Origin: Pseudomonadota bacterium
GTDB taxonomy: Bacteria > Pseudomonadota > Alphaproteobacteria > Sphingomonadales > Sphingomonadaceae
DNA: 64,000 bases
Assembly: GCA_023394965.1 (NCBI GenBank)
Contig: JAEWZX010000007.1
Coordinates: forward strand, 186,001 to 250,000
Reading direction: 5' to 3'
In this document: positions 36,185 to 45,000 of the stretch, in pieces
How the letters are laid out: every line of letters begins with the position of its first letter
Position numbering within the stretch: the stretch's first letter is position 1
Notes under the pieces: model-generated
What the model was told of the DNA's origin: nothing
What the model saw: the letters and a program-made list of their open reading frames with translations, nothing else
Database searches by the model: none
Translations under genes and position numbers: made by a program

Positions 36185-36895
36185 ATGGAGCCCACGCCCC
36201 CCCCTTTATCGAACGATTTGTGCCAAGCCTGTGCCATTCGCAACCGGGCGATATGCGCAGATCTCGACAGTCGCGAGATCAGCCTGCTCAATCGTCTTGG
36301 CCGTCGCCGCAAGCTGACAGCGGGCGAGCACTTGATGTGGGAAGGTGATGAAGCAGTACTCGTGGCCAATGTCCTTGAAGGCGTTTTGAAGCTGTCTTCT
36401 CATTCCTCCGACGGGAAAGAACAGATCCTTGGTCTTGTTTACCCGTCCGACTTTCTTGGCCGCCCTTTTGGGCAAACCTCCCCCTATGGCGTTGAGGCAC
36501 TGACCGACGCGTATATTTGTGTTTTCGAGCGCAAGGACTTTGATCGGTTCGCCCGCGAGCATCCGCGCCTGGAGCACAAGCTTCTGGAACGCACTCTGAG
36601 CGAATTGGACCGCAGCCGTCGCTGGATGGTGTTGCTTGGTCGGATGACTGCAGAACAAAAGGTTGCAAGCTTTTTGCTGGAGATGTCGGAGCGTCTCGGC
36701 ACAAGCCAGATCGACGGGACACGGTTCGTTACTTTGCCACTTTCACGCCAGCAGATAGCCGACGTGCTGGGCCTGACGATAGAAACCGTCAGCCGACAAA
36801 TGACACGGCTGCGTGATGACGGCATGATCAAACTGCCCTCCCGCCGCGAAATCATTCTCCGCTCGGAGAACGAGCTTCGAGAGCGAACACTATAG
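36185..36895 (+). CDS. Crp/Fnr family oxygen-responsive regulator (FnrL-like)
   Basis: A 236-residue regulator with a cyclic-nucleotide-type beta-barrel and a C-terminal winged helix. The cysteines LCQACAIRNRAIC near the start (Cx2Cx7C) plus one more in YICVFERKDF match the 4Fe-4S ligand set of alphaproteobacterial FnrL. The recognition helix TIETVSRQMTRL has the E..SR of Fnr, predicting TTGAT-N4-ATCAA sites. ATG 36185 is used; a TTG further upstream is possible. It is the last core gene before the island. Confidence 0.88.
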   Translation: MEPTPPPLSNDLCQACAIRNRAICADLDSREISLLNRLGRRRKLTAGEHLMWEGDEAVLVANVLEGVLKLSSHSSDGKEQILGLVYPSDFLGRPFGQTSPYGVEALTDAYICVFERKDFDRFAREHPRLEHKLLERTLSELDRSRRWMVLLGRMTAEQKVASFLLEMSERLGTSQIDGTRFVTLPLSRQQIADVLGLTIETVSRQMTRLRDDGMIKLPSRREIILRSENELRERTL

Positions 36896-37038
36896 GCTCC
36901 TAAAGATCCCGTCCTCTCACAAACGGTGAAATTTTACCGGGTTATAGGAAACTAACTGGATAACTTTCCGCGCTGACCTGTCGGGTCAGGTGAACGCGAA
37001 TGCTCGCTTCCGTAAAGTCTGTGATTTTGTCTGACAGT

Positions 37039-37069
37039 GGCCGTGGTGGCAGGGCTTGAATCGAACCGC
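37039..37069 (+). repeat. candidate attL: decayed tRNA-Tyr 3' end
   Basis: Matches the 3' end of tRNA-Tyr at 54217-54247 in the same orientation, at about 26 of 31 positions with two 1-base gaps (blocks GTGGTGG, CAGGGCT, TCGAACC are shared). The copy could not form a functional acceptor stem. It sits exactly where the original chromosomal tRNA end should be if the element entered at tRNA-Tyr. Confidence 0.55.
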
Positions 37070-37117
37070 TAAAATAACGCTTTGATATCAATCCTGTTCT
37101 TGGAATGAGCGGGAGGC

Positions 37118-37139
37118 CTCCCCCACACTCTCCCCCACA
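37118..37139 (+). repeat. CTCCCCCACA direct repeats at left end
   Basis: Two copies of CTCCCCCACA (37118-37127 and 37130-37139) 12 bases apart. The CTCCCACA repeats at the right end differ only by two extra C and are spaced 11 bases. They are probably arm-type binding sites for the integrase or the excisionase-like proteins. Confidence 0.5.
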
Positions 37140-37271
37140 TTTTCGTTCATTTAGCGGTGGTTCGGTTCAGCGTTTCGGCCAAAAAGCTGAATAAATGGGA
37201 GGTTCGTACTGGGCCTGATCGCAACATAATGGCACGTTCTGACCCTGTCCATTTGCGAGTTAGCGGCTTGG

Positions 37272-37466
37272 TCAGTTCAATGCCCGATGCCGCTCAACCA
37301 GCCTATGCAAACTGGCTGTCGTGATGCGCGTTGCCTTGCCGATTTTTACGGTTTCGAGTTCGCCGCTGGATATCAGTTCATAGAGCTTCGTACGCCCGAC
37401 GCCGATCATGCGGGCAGCGTCATTGACCCTAACGCAGATCGGCTCAACCGATTGCGGCGCACTCAT
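37272..37466 (-). CDS. excisionase-family helix-turn-helix protein
   Basis: A 64-residue MerR-like DNA-binding protein of the HTH_17/excisionase type. The pattern is VNDAARMIGVGRTKLYELISSGELETVKIG followed by a wing and RHRALN tail. It overlaps the upstream AlpA-like gene by 4 bases. Such proteins regulate integrase expression or bend DNA at attL during excision, and it lies within 200 bases of the candidate attL. Confidence 0.8.
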   Translation of the reverse strand: MSAPQSVEPICVRVNDAARMIGVGRTKLYELISSGELETVKIGKATRITTASLHRLVERHRALN

Positions 37467-37669
37467 TCTGCCGGTTCCTCTTCCCGATAGTGTGCCGGAT
37501 CAGCAATCCAGCGATTGATAGCTGACTCATGCCAGCCTGCACCGTGGACGCTGATTTTCACCTGCGACGGGAACGTGCCCTCAGCGATCTTGCGGTAGAT
37601 GGTGGAGCGGGAAAGACCGGTTCGGTCGAGCACGGTCTTCAGACGGATAATGCGTTCGGTATTGGACAT
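37463..37669 (-). CDS. AlpA family phage-type regulatory protein
   Basis: A 68-residue AlpA/Xis-like protein: IRLKTVLDRTGLSRSTIYRKIAEGTFPSQVKI is the family helix-turn-helix, followed by W-x-ESAINRWI. AlpA of CP4-57 activates the prophage integrase and excision. Here it is paired with a second small HTH protein encoded in the overlapping downstream frame. Confidence 0.88.
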   Translation of the reverse strand: MSNTERIIRLKTVLDRTGLSRSTIYRKIAEGTFPSQVKISVHGAGWHESAINRWIADPAHYREEEPAE

Positions 37670-38078
37670 TGGGCCTTCTCATTTTGACATTGGCAGCCCC
37701 TCTATGGAACATAATGAGAACATTTTCGCGCAACTCAAGGGTCAGTCCGAGTCAGTTCTTTCGCAGGCCAAGCTGAGATTGCTGAAATTGGGAAGCCTAT
37801 GGATGCAGCGAGACATGTGTAGACATCTGAAACAAAATTTCGACGCAATCGAAATATTTTTCTGTCGAGCACCCTTCGGTGGCATCGGCGCAAAATAACG
37901 TTCCCACAAACCAGATTCTGCACCTGCGATACCGAGATATGCGCGCGAATCGCTCCCGACCCAGTTTCATGAGGGAGGGGCAAAGTTTCTGCCCACCGTG
38001 GAAGGGCTTCTTCGGGCCAGATAAGTCGCGCACTGCCTCAAGCTTGCCGCAGCGAATTTTTCCGTCCAGTCACCTGCT
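37670..38078. other. 409-base stretch with no confident gene
   Basis: It contains the start region and promoter of the alpA-like gene (leftward) and the leader of the 134-residue protein (rightward). A 65-codon frame from 37704 lacks a ribosome site and any recognisable motif. Base composition is more A+T-rich than the flanking core genome. Confidence 0.5.
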
Positions 38079-38483
38079 ATGCCACGCCCGACCCAATTGC
38101 CTGCCAGACTAACGCTGACAGAAGTCCAAATCGGTGAGGCGAGCTATGTCGGAAGCCCAGAACACAAAGTTAAACGTTGGTGGGGTGGGCTTCCACAAGC
38201 ATGGGAAGATGCTAAGGGCCGAGCAAGCCGACCAAAAAAGCAGCATACATCGATTTGCAGGATGGTTAGCAAGAAGGACCGCGAGAAGGCGACGGAATGG
38301 GTAAGAATTGCGCTGAGGCAGGGGCAATTTCGCTATTTTGAAGGTGATAAGACTTATCCAAAGCACATATGGTACAAGGATACTGAAGGGCAGTATTGGT
38401 TCGGATTCGCGGTGAACCAGATTGCTGGCACCTACAAAGGTTGGCCAATTGACGAGGCGGAAAAGCGTGAAATGTTCGATTAA
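38079..38483 (+). CDS. unknown 134-residue protein paired with an ImmA-like protein
   Basis: I do not recognise a named family. The N-terminus is basic. Conserved-looking elements are YVGSPEHK (about 24-31), ICRMVSKKDREKATEWVRIAL (about 59-79), YPKHIWYKD (about 92-100) and GTYKGWPI near the C-terminus. The small size, basic charge and mix of short strands with polar residues would suit a nuclease-type toxin, but no active site can be proven. Its stop overlaps the start of the next gene by 17 bases, so the two proteins are made together. Confidence 0.6.
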   Translation: MPRPTQLPARLTLTEVQIGEASYVGSPEHKVKRWWGGLPQAWEDAKGRASRPKKQHTSICRMVSKKDREKATEWVRIALRQGQFRYFEGDKTYPKHIWYKDTEGQYWFGFAVNQIAGTYKGWPIDEAEKREMFD

Positions 38484-39735
38484 ATGGCTGGATCAGGCAG
38501 AGAACGCGGCGCCAGAGGAGCGCGCGACTGTTGCTGATTTCACGCTAGAGTTGAGCGGCCAAAACGTCACAAAGCACCTCATTGACAACGTGCTTGGCGA
38601 GAGTGTGACAGTTGCGCTTTACGGCATTGCATCAGGTTTGGCTCACGACTGGTGGAGCATATTCGGCGCGCGCGACCGAGTTTTCTCATTTAGAAAATAC
38701 CGGACGGGTTTCCTTCTCCCTGACCTTCGCTTCAGCTTTGATGGCGCAATTTTCGATATTGCCGCTTACCAAGTCGCATATTCCGACCCAGATTTGCGAT
38801 TTTGGGGAGGAAACAGCGAATCTCTAAGTCGCGATGATGCCGAAGCATTTCTTAGTGAACTGATCGAAGAGGTCTTGGAGCGACTGGACGATCGTGGTTT
38901 GGACAAAACAGGTGCAGCACTTCGCTGGCAACGAGTCAAACGTTCGCGTCAATCGCAAGAACGTGAGTTCTGCGAGGCTGCCGGCGGCTTAGGCCTAGAC
39001 CCATATCAAATTGCGGACGAAACAGCCAAGTTTATCGAAGGTGCAGAGAACGTTTTCGACGACGAGGCGCTAATCGAATTTGTATCAGGTGCTACGGAAG
39101 TTGACCAAGAGCGTCTCTTAAAGTGGGTTGACCGCATGGTTGGGATGAAAGGCTTCCGTTACCGCCTCTCTGATCTTCGAACGATCGTAGACGTAGCTCA
39201 AAAGGAAGATCCTAAGCGGCTTAATGAACCCGCTTGGGCGGTTGGATATCGTCGCGCCAGAGCAATCAGGAAGCAATTGGGAATCGCGCAATCCGACAGG
39301 CTCCGTTCGATGTTTGAAATTGCACGGAAATTTGGCGCACCGAAAAATTACAATCTTGCTCCCAAAGTGGATGGGATCAACGCGCTGCGGCGTGAAGCAG
39401 AGAATGGGATCGACATTCACGTCCGGAATCACGGTGAATCCGAAGAAGCTAATGTGACCAACCGATTTGCTCTCGCACGTGCGATCGGTGATGCCGCGTG
39501 CTTTCCTAGCCCTTCAACTGCGCCCATCAATCGGCTTCACAACGCCTACCGCCAAGCAGCGGGACGAGCATTTGCGGCTGAATTTCTCGCTCCAATTGAC
39601 GAAATTCGATCCATGCGGGATGACGAACGCGATATCTACTCAATAGCCTCTGAGCTTGGGGTTTCGTCGATGACCATTGAGCACCAGATCGAAAATAACG
39701 AGCGCATCGAAGAGGCTTGCGCCATCCCTGGGTAA
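38467..39735 (+). CDS. ImmA/IrrE-like protein lacking the HExxH motif
   Basis: A 422-residue protein starting at GTG with GAGG about 9 bases upstream, inside the end of the previous gene. The C-terminal 100 residues follow the ImmA/IrrE metallopeptidase pattern: RFALARAIGD (333-342) in place of the usual F-x-LAHELGH, then RAFAAEFLAP (367-376) and a terminal helix-turn-helix-like ASELGVSSMTIEHQIEN. The zinc motif HExxH is replaced by RAIGD, so proteolysis is unlikely. The N-terminal 200 residues (ASGLAHDWWSIFGARDR, LRFSFDGAIFDI) are a separate unknown domain. It may act as a sensor or neutralise the upstream protein. Confidence 0.65.
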   Translation: MKCSIKWLDQAENAAPEERATVADFTLELSGQNVTKHLIDNVLGESVTVALYGIASGLAHDWWSIFGARDRVFSFRKYRTGFLLPDLRFSFDGAIFDIAAYQVAYSDPDLRFWGGNSESLSRDDAEAFLSELIEEVLERLDDRGLDKTGAALRWQRVKRSRQSQEREFCEAAGGLGLDPYQIADETAKFIEGAENVFDDEALIEFVSGATEVDQERLLKWVDRMVGMKGFRYRLSDLRTIVDVAQKEDPKRLNEPAWAVGYRRARAIRKQLGIAQSDRLRSMFEIARKFGAPKNYNLAPKVDGINALRREAENGIDIHVRNHGESEEANVTNRFALARAIGDAACFPSPSTAPINRLHNAYRQAAGRAFAAEFLAPIDEIRSMRDDERDIYSIASELGVSSMTIEHQIENNERIEEACAIPG

Positions 39736-39786
39736 GCGATGCATCTCAACGATGACCTGAGATCGTTCGCTTCGTAGGCGTGCGCG

Positions 39787-42033
39787 TTATGGTTTGAAAC
39801 GGTGATTGATGTAGTCGGTTGTGCCCGCACCGCTCAGCTCTGTCGTCGCGTTACCGCCACGAACGAAAAATCGCTGTTCCTTCCCATCCTTCAGAAATGC
39901 AGCCTTTGGCCCCGGCTCGCAACGGACCATAAGAACCCGCTCATCTTCCTGATCTTCGAAATGCGGGTGAACGTAAGGCAAGAATACCTCGCCGATCCTG
40001 TCTTTGATGAGGTTGACAAGATGCAGCCCCATCTTGTCTTCGTTGGGGAAGCCATCGGCACCGATGCCCAGGACTTCGCCATCATCGGCCACGCCAATAA
40101 GCAGTGTGCCGCCCTTGGCATTGAGGAATCCGGCAATCGTCTTGAGCGCGGACAGATGCATCTTCTCATCCGGCTGACCGGTGTGGAGGTTGATGCGAAG
40201 CGTTGACTTGAACTCTACCGCGCCGGTTTCGCCGCCCGCGACCAATTCAGCCACCGAAGGCGGCGCGACTGCTTCAATGGCAGCATCACCGCGCAATTGC
40301 TCCCATGCCCGCCTAACGACCTGTGCCATGCGGAGCCGCCGCTCGACCAGGAACTGATCGTAGGGCAATTCCCACCAGAGGTGCGGAAGAGCGTGAAGGC
40401 CATAGACCCGTTCGCGCTCTGGCGCGGTCATCTGCGCGTCGAGCGCAGGGACATATTCTGCCGGGGGCTGTTTCCCGATCTTGATATTCTCCGGCCATTC
40501 GACCGGAGCAAAGTTGGCAATCTGGTTGATTTGCTTGAGATCGGTAACCCCCTGCCCTTCGAGATAGGCGCGGGGGAACAGATGGTGTTGTTCCAACGAA
40601 ACCTTCGATCCCTTGATCGCAGGGTCAATCATTGCGGCCAATTTCAAGGGGCTGAAAAGCGCGGGCGCGTCCAGCATGATGAGCGAGGCCTGGTAGGCGA
40701 AGAGCGTCGGGCTGCGCGAAGCCGAAGTGGCGAGCTGACTGGGCAGTGTGATTTCCCAGTAGTCGTTTGTCAGCGTGGTGTCGCACATCTCGCGAAGCTT
40801 GGCGATGAATGCCTCGCCGCTACCGAGATCACGGACCTGAGCAAGATCGGCTTCGAAGCGCGTTTCTGGCGAACTGGTGTAACGCCCCGTCATTGCCGAC
40901 ATGAAATAAAACTCGGCAATCGCCTGTCGCATCCGGGTGCGATCAATGCCGTAGTCACGAATGCCGATCAGGTAGAGGACGTAGCTGAAAATGATCGCTG
41001 CTTCCGAGCTGACCATTTTCTGCCCACGGTAGCCCGCCAGTTTCAGGGCATCGAGGAAGTGATGCCAGTTGGCCAGGTTGAGAACCGCGGACTGGGCTTC
41101 GCGCATCAGAGCAAACTGACCCTCGCGCTTGTCTGGGTTGTCCACGCCGGTCGCGGCATCCTTCCCACGCAGCGCGCCATAGACATTAGCCAGCCGCGCC
41201 CGCTTGAGCGCCAATCCCACAGTCGCGCGCAGCATCTGGTCTGGCGACGGCTTGATGAAATGGTTGAACGGCGATGCCTGTCCTTCGCTGGGCACTGTGG
41301 CCTGAAGCGAGAAATTCTCCAGCTCGACCCGGCCCTCCTCCCAGAAGACCGACATCAACGTCATGATGAAGTCTGCCTGGTTGAGCGCCTTGCCCTTTCC
41401 GTTGATGCGCACGAAAACTTCGGCAATGGTTTCTTCGTCGACCGATGACGCGAGGGTTAGAGCAACGAAGTTGTAGTTGGGCAGATTGCGAAGGTGATCG
41501 ATAGCATCCTCGATAGCCGCCTCTTCGTCGTCCGAGATTTCCCGAATTTCCTTAAGCTGCGAGAGAAAGGCCTTGCGGAACGCACCGGCCTTGAAGTCCG
41601 GCGTCCAAAGCACCGAAATATCAGGGATGAAGGCACGGTCCTTTTTGATCGCAGCATCGGCGACATCGAACCGACCAGACAGCGGGTTGAAGGCAATCTG
41701 AATGCGCTCTTTCTTGAAGTTGGAGCGGAGGACTTCCATCCCCTTCACGACAGCATACAGAGAGGTGAGGCGCTGCTGGCCATCGACGATTGCCAGTTCA
41801 GGGACGGACTGTTTGGGGCCGGTACCGATGCTCTTCAGGCCGCCTTCAGCACCGGTTTTCCAGAACAGCAGGAAACCTGCAGGATAGCCCCGATAAAGGG
41901 AGTCGAAGAGATCGCGGACATTGACGTTCGGCCACACGAACGGTCGCTGCAATTCCGGCAGGCCGATCTTGCCCATATCGATGTCTTCGATCAGGGATGA
42001 GATCGGAACATTGCTGGTAGTAAAAATCGCCAT
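39787..42033 (-). CDS. DUF262 (GmrSD-like) - HNH - AlbA_2 fusion protein
   Basis: A 748-residue multidomain protein. Residues 1-230 are DUF262 (GmrS-like) with the NTP-dependent motif VDGQQRLTS (83-91). Residues about 475-525 have an HNH/DUF1524-like block EQHHLFPRAYL followed by NQIANFAPVEWPEN. Residues about 604-730 form a Schlafen AlbA_2 domain (VEFKSTLRIN, GGTLLIGVADDGEVLGI). DUF262/DUF1524 proteins (GmrSD, BrxU) cut modified phage DNA. The start at 42033 has AGGGG upstream. It lies 16 bases after the large R-M gene, so they are cotranscribed and probably act together. The fused AlbA_2 module is unusual. Confidence 0.85.
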   Translation of the reverse strand: MAIFTTSNVPISSLIEDIDMGKIGLPELQRPFVWPNVNVRDLFDSLYRGYPAGFLLFWKTGAEGGLKSIGTGPKQSVPELAIVDGQQRLTSLYAVVKGMEVLRSNFKKERIQIAFNPLSGRFDVADAAIKKDRAFIPDISVLWTPDFKAGAFRKAFLSQLKEIREISDDEEAAIEDAIDHLRNLPNYNFVALTLASSVDEETIAEVFVRINGKGKALNQADFIMTLMSVFWEEGRVELENFSLQATVPSEGQASPFNHFIKPSPDQMLRATVGLALKRARLANVYGALRGKDAATGVDNPDKREGQFALMREAQSAVLNLANWHHFLDALKLAGYRGQKMVSSEAAIIFSYVLYLIGIRDYGIDRTRMRQAIAEFYFMSAMTGRYTSSPETRFEADLAQVRDLGSGEAFIAKLREMCDTTLTNDYWEITLPSQLATSASRSPTLFAYQASLIMLDAPALFSPLKLAAMIDPAIKGSKVSLEQHHLFPRAYLEGQGVTDLKQINQIANFAPVEWPENIKIGKQPPAEYVPALDAQMTAPERERVYGLHALPHLWWELPYDQFLVERRLRMAQVVRRAWEQLRGDAAIEAVAPPSVAELVAGGETGAVEFKSTLRINLHTGQPDEKMHLSALKTIAGFLNAKGGTLLIGVADDGEVLGIGADGFPNEDKMGLHLVNLIKDRIGEVFLPYVHPHFEDQEDERVLMVRCEPGPKAAFLKDGKEQRFFVRGGNATTELSGAGTTDYINHRFKP

Positions 42034-42049
42034 TGATTGCCCCTGAGAT

Positions 42050-45000
42050 TCAATCCCGAATATCCGCGTCCGGTTGCCCCGCCATGAGCGCGTTGATCCA
42101 TAGCAGCGCAAGTTCCGGGCTGCGGTAGCGGCTATCAAAGCGAGCGCGTTCGTCGCGCTCGACTATCGGGAAGGTGGAATAGATGTAATGGATGTCTTCG
42201 CGCGACTTCGCCGGGTTTGCCGCATCCCACACACCGTAGAGGATGAAATAGAGCGCATCGAGCTTTGCCCGAAGGGTGAAGCGGCGTTCATCGTCCCATT
42301 TGAACGGGGGAAGTACTTCGCCCTCCGCATCAACATGCCCAAGATCGCGGGCGAAGGGAGCCATGTCGTGCGCGGTGTAGGTCAATTCGAGCACCGCTTC
42401 GCGGACGATCTCCGCTGCGGTCTTTGAACCGAATTTCCGAGAATATGCTTCTGGTGGAATTATCGGCAATTGAGCAAGAATGTATTTGTTTAGGCTTCGG
42501 CTTTGAATTTTCTGCCGAGCCACGAAATCGGTGAACGATGATGCGAGATTTGCCTGCAATTGGGTCAGTTGATACGCGTCGGGCTTATCCCAAGTCAGAA
42601 TGGGCAACTTATTTCCGTATGCCCCGCGCGGGACAACGGCACTGATAACACTGCGGGAATTATTCGTATTGCAGATGTCGTTGAACCCAATTGCATATGG
42701 AAAATCGGGGTCGGCATCACTTTCAAGGATCCAGTACCTTGGGACTGGAAGAAAGTTGGGATTTTCCAAGTCTGTCAGGTCGCTGTGAACCGCAACACCT
42801 TGGCCACTGATCCGTTCTGTTGGGTTCCGAACTCCTGCATACCGATGGTTGTAAATGCTAACCATCTTGCCCTCATAGAGACGGAGCCAAAGGCCTTTCG
42901 CGGATTGAAAACATCCTTCCCCAACAGGCCATGCTCCTTCCTGTTCGGTGAGCATCTTGGCTGTTCGGAAGCCCTCGCTCCTGCTCGTCATATTCACCAT
43001 CTGACGATATCTGATTGGATAGAGTGGTCGTTCGTTCCGACCTTGCCCCTCGATAAGGATCGGGAAGTTATCATAGGCCTTCGTAAGCAGCCGTAAGCCC
43101 TCGGTTGTCCGAAGGATCGGCATGGTGCCCGTGTTTGGATTGAGTCGGTTGAGGGTTTCCTTGGACAGCTCAACCGGCTGCGGCGCGTCCTCGTCCGTAG
43201 GCAATTGATGCAGCTTCACTGCGTAATCAAATTTCCTGAATCTCCTCGATTTTCCTCCAACGATGAAAACAGTGGGCTGATCTTCCGCGTGAACATCTTC
43301 GAAAAGCCAATGCCTCCGATTTTCGAAAGCGATGAATGCCTTGAGGTGATCGCCTGCCGTAACGTTTTGGATGAAGCCTGAAACGTTGTGATCGGTCCCA
43401 ATGCCGATAGGGGTTAGCAACCCAATCATACCATTTTCTCGAATGAGCTGGCGCGATCGTTCAACAAAAATCTTGTAGATGTTAAGCTTGCCCGAATTCA
43501 GCTCGCAATATCCGCCGCCTGATCTAACGATCTTTGACGCCTGCGTCCTGCGCTCTTGGGCTTCGTTAAACTGGCGCAGAAGATCGGGTCGCAGCTCTTT
43601 CAATGCAGCAATCATCTCTTGGCGCTTCGACTTAAGTGGTTCGAGAGCAATCTGCGGATCACGCGCAGCAAACCAAGGTATCTCTTCGAACTCGAAGCGG
43701 TCCCAGGGCGGATTACCAACAATCGCATCGAAGCCCCCCTTGCGCTCTGCGCTTGCCCATTCCTGCCAGACGCCGGGGAAGGCGATCTGCCAATTGAGGA
43801 ACCGTTCTTCCTCGATCAGTTGCCGGGCATCGCGCCAGATTTCGGTGAATACCTCGACCTCTTCGGCCTTGGCCTTGCCGCCTTCCGGTTCCTTGCGACC
43901 GCGCGCGATGGGGATGGGATCACCGAACCGTCCGTCCAGCCACAGGCGCACCAGACCCTTGCCGTCCTTGTCGAGATTGAGCCAGTCGAGTGCGTGCATG
44001 AAGCTGACGAAGCCATCCAGCTCGCCCGTCATCAGTTCGACATCTTCCCACATCGCAGCGGAGCGATGGGCTTCTGCAATCTCGGCGTCGGTAAGCGCTT
44101 CGATGGTCTTCATCGCCTCGGCACTGCGCTGGGCATTGCGCAGTGCGTCGTTCCACAACAACCCGCCGCCCAATCCCTCGGCTTTGTCGATGGCATCGCG
44201 CACCCACAGGCCGAACAGGCTGTCACCGCATCGCAGGTGGTGGTCGATGAAGGAGAGCGGCGCGCCGACCGTAAAGGTGTGCAGCCACAGCGCCACCTTG
44301 GCGAGTTCCACCGCCATCGGGTTCTTATCCACGCCATAGACGCAACGCTTCAAGACCATGCGGCGAACAATGTGCCGATCGTCAAGCTGGGCCTCGTCGA
44401 TGGTCCAGCCTTCCTCCCGCGCGTTCTTCAGGATCGTGCGGCGAATTTCGCCGATCCGATCGGACAGCGGGCTGGCATAGTCATGCCCAGCCTGCTCAGC
44501 CCCGGCGGTGGCTTCCGCCATCGCTTCGAGCACCTTGTCGGCCATGAGATCGACCAGGCTGACAAGGAAATGGCCTGACCCCATCGCCGGGTCGCAGACG
44601 CGCAGACGGAGGATGGCTTGCGCGGGATCGGCATCGCCAAGTTCAGCGCGAATGTAATCTTCCGCATCGCCCTTTTTGATCCGGCCTATCGCCGCCGCGA
44701 AGCCTGCATTGGCATCCACGAACAGAGGTTCCAGCGTCTTTTCGAGGATCAGGGTGACCAGCTCGTCCGGCGTGTAGTAGCTGCCGCTGTTCTTGCGCGC
44801 GAAGGCATTCGGGCGGACGGCGATAGCGCCATCTTCACGAACCACTTCGTGTTCCAGCAGGCGCTCGTAGATGGAGCCGAGTTGCTGCACGGTGAGGTCG
44901 CGATAATTGATGTAGCGCCGGTCGCTGCCCTCGCGCTCGAAAGACAGCTTATCGATGACAGGTGCGAGCACACTGTCGGGCAATCGTATCTGATCGAGCA

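Larger units (their letters stand above)
36896..37271. other. left boundary region of the island, no gene
   Basis: A 376-base gap. It holds a small hairpin CTGACC/GGTCAG at 36973-36989 that could end the fnrL-like transcript (no T run), the decayed tRNA-Tyr 3' end copy at about 37039-37069, a TTGATATCAA palindrome at 37082, and two CTCCCCCACA repeats at 37118-37139. I see no credible coding frame. Confidence 0.6.

Noticed and set aside
37082..37091. TTGATATCAA as a possible FNR box
   Set aside because: FNR sites need a 4-base spacer between the half sites (TTGAT-N4-ATCAA); here they overlap. It is just a short palindrome.
37704..37898. 65-codon frame in the gap after the alpA-like gene
   Set aside because: No ribosome site, no motif, and no neighbour coupling.
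40297..41448. 383-codon plus-strand frame over the DUF262 gene
   Set aside because: Antisense to a clear multidomain protein; no recognisable domain.
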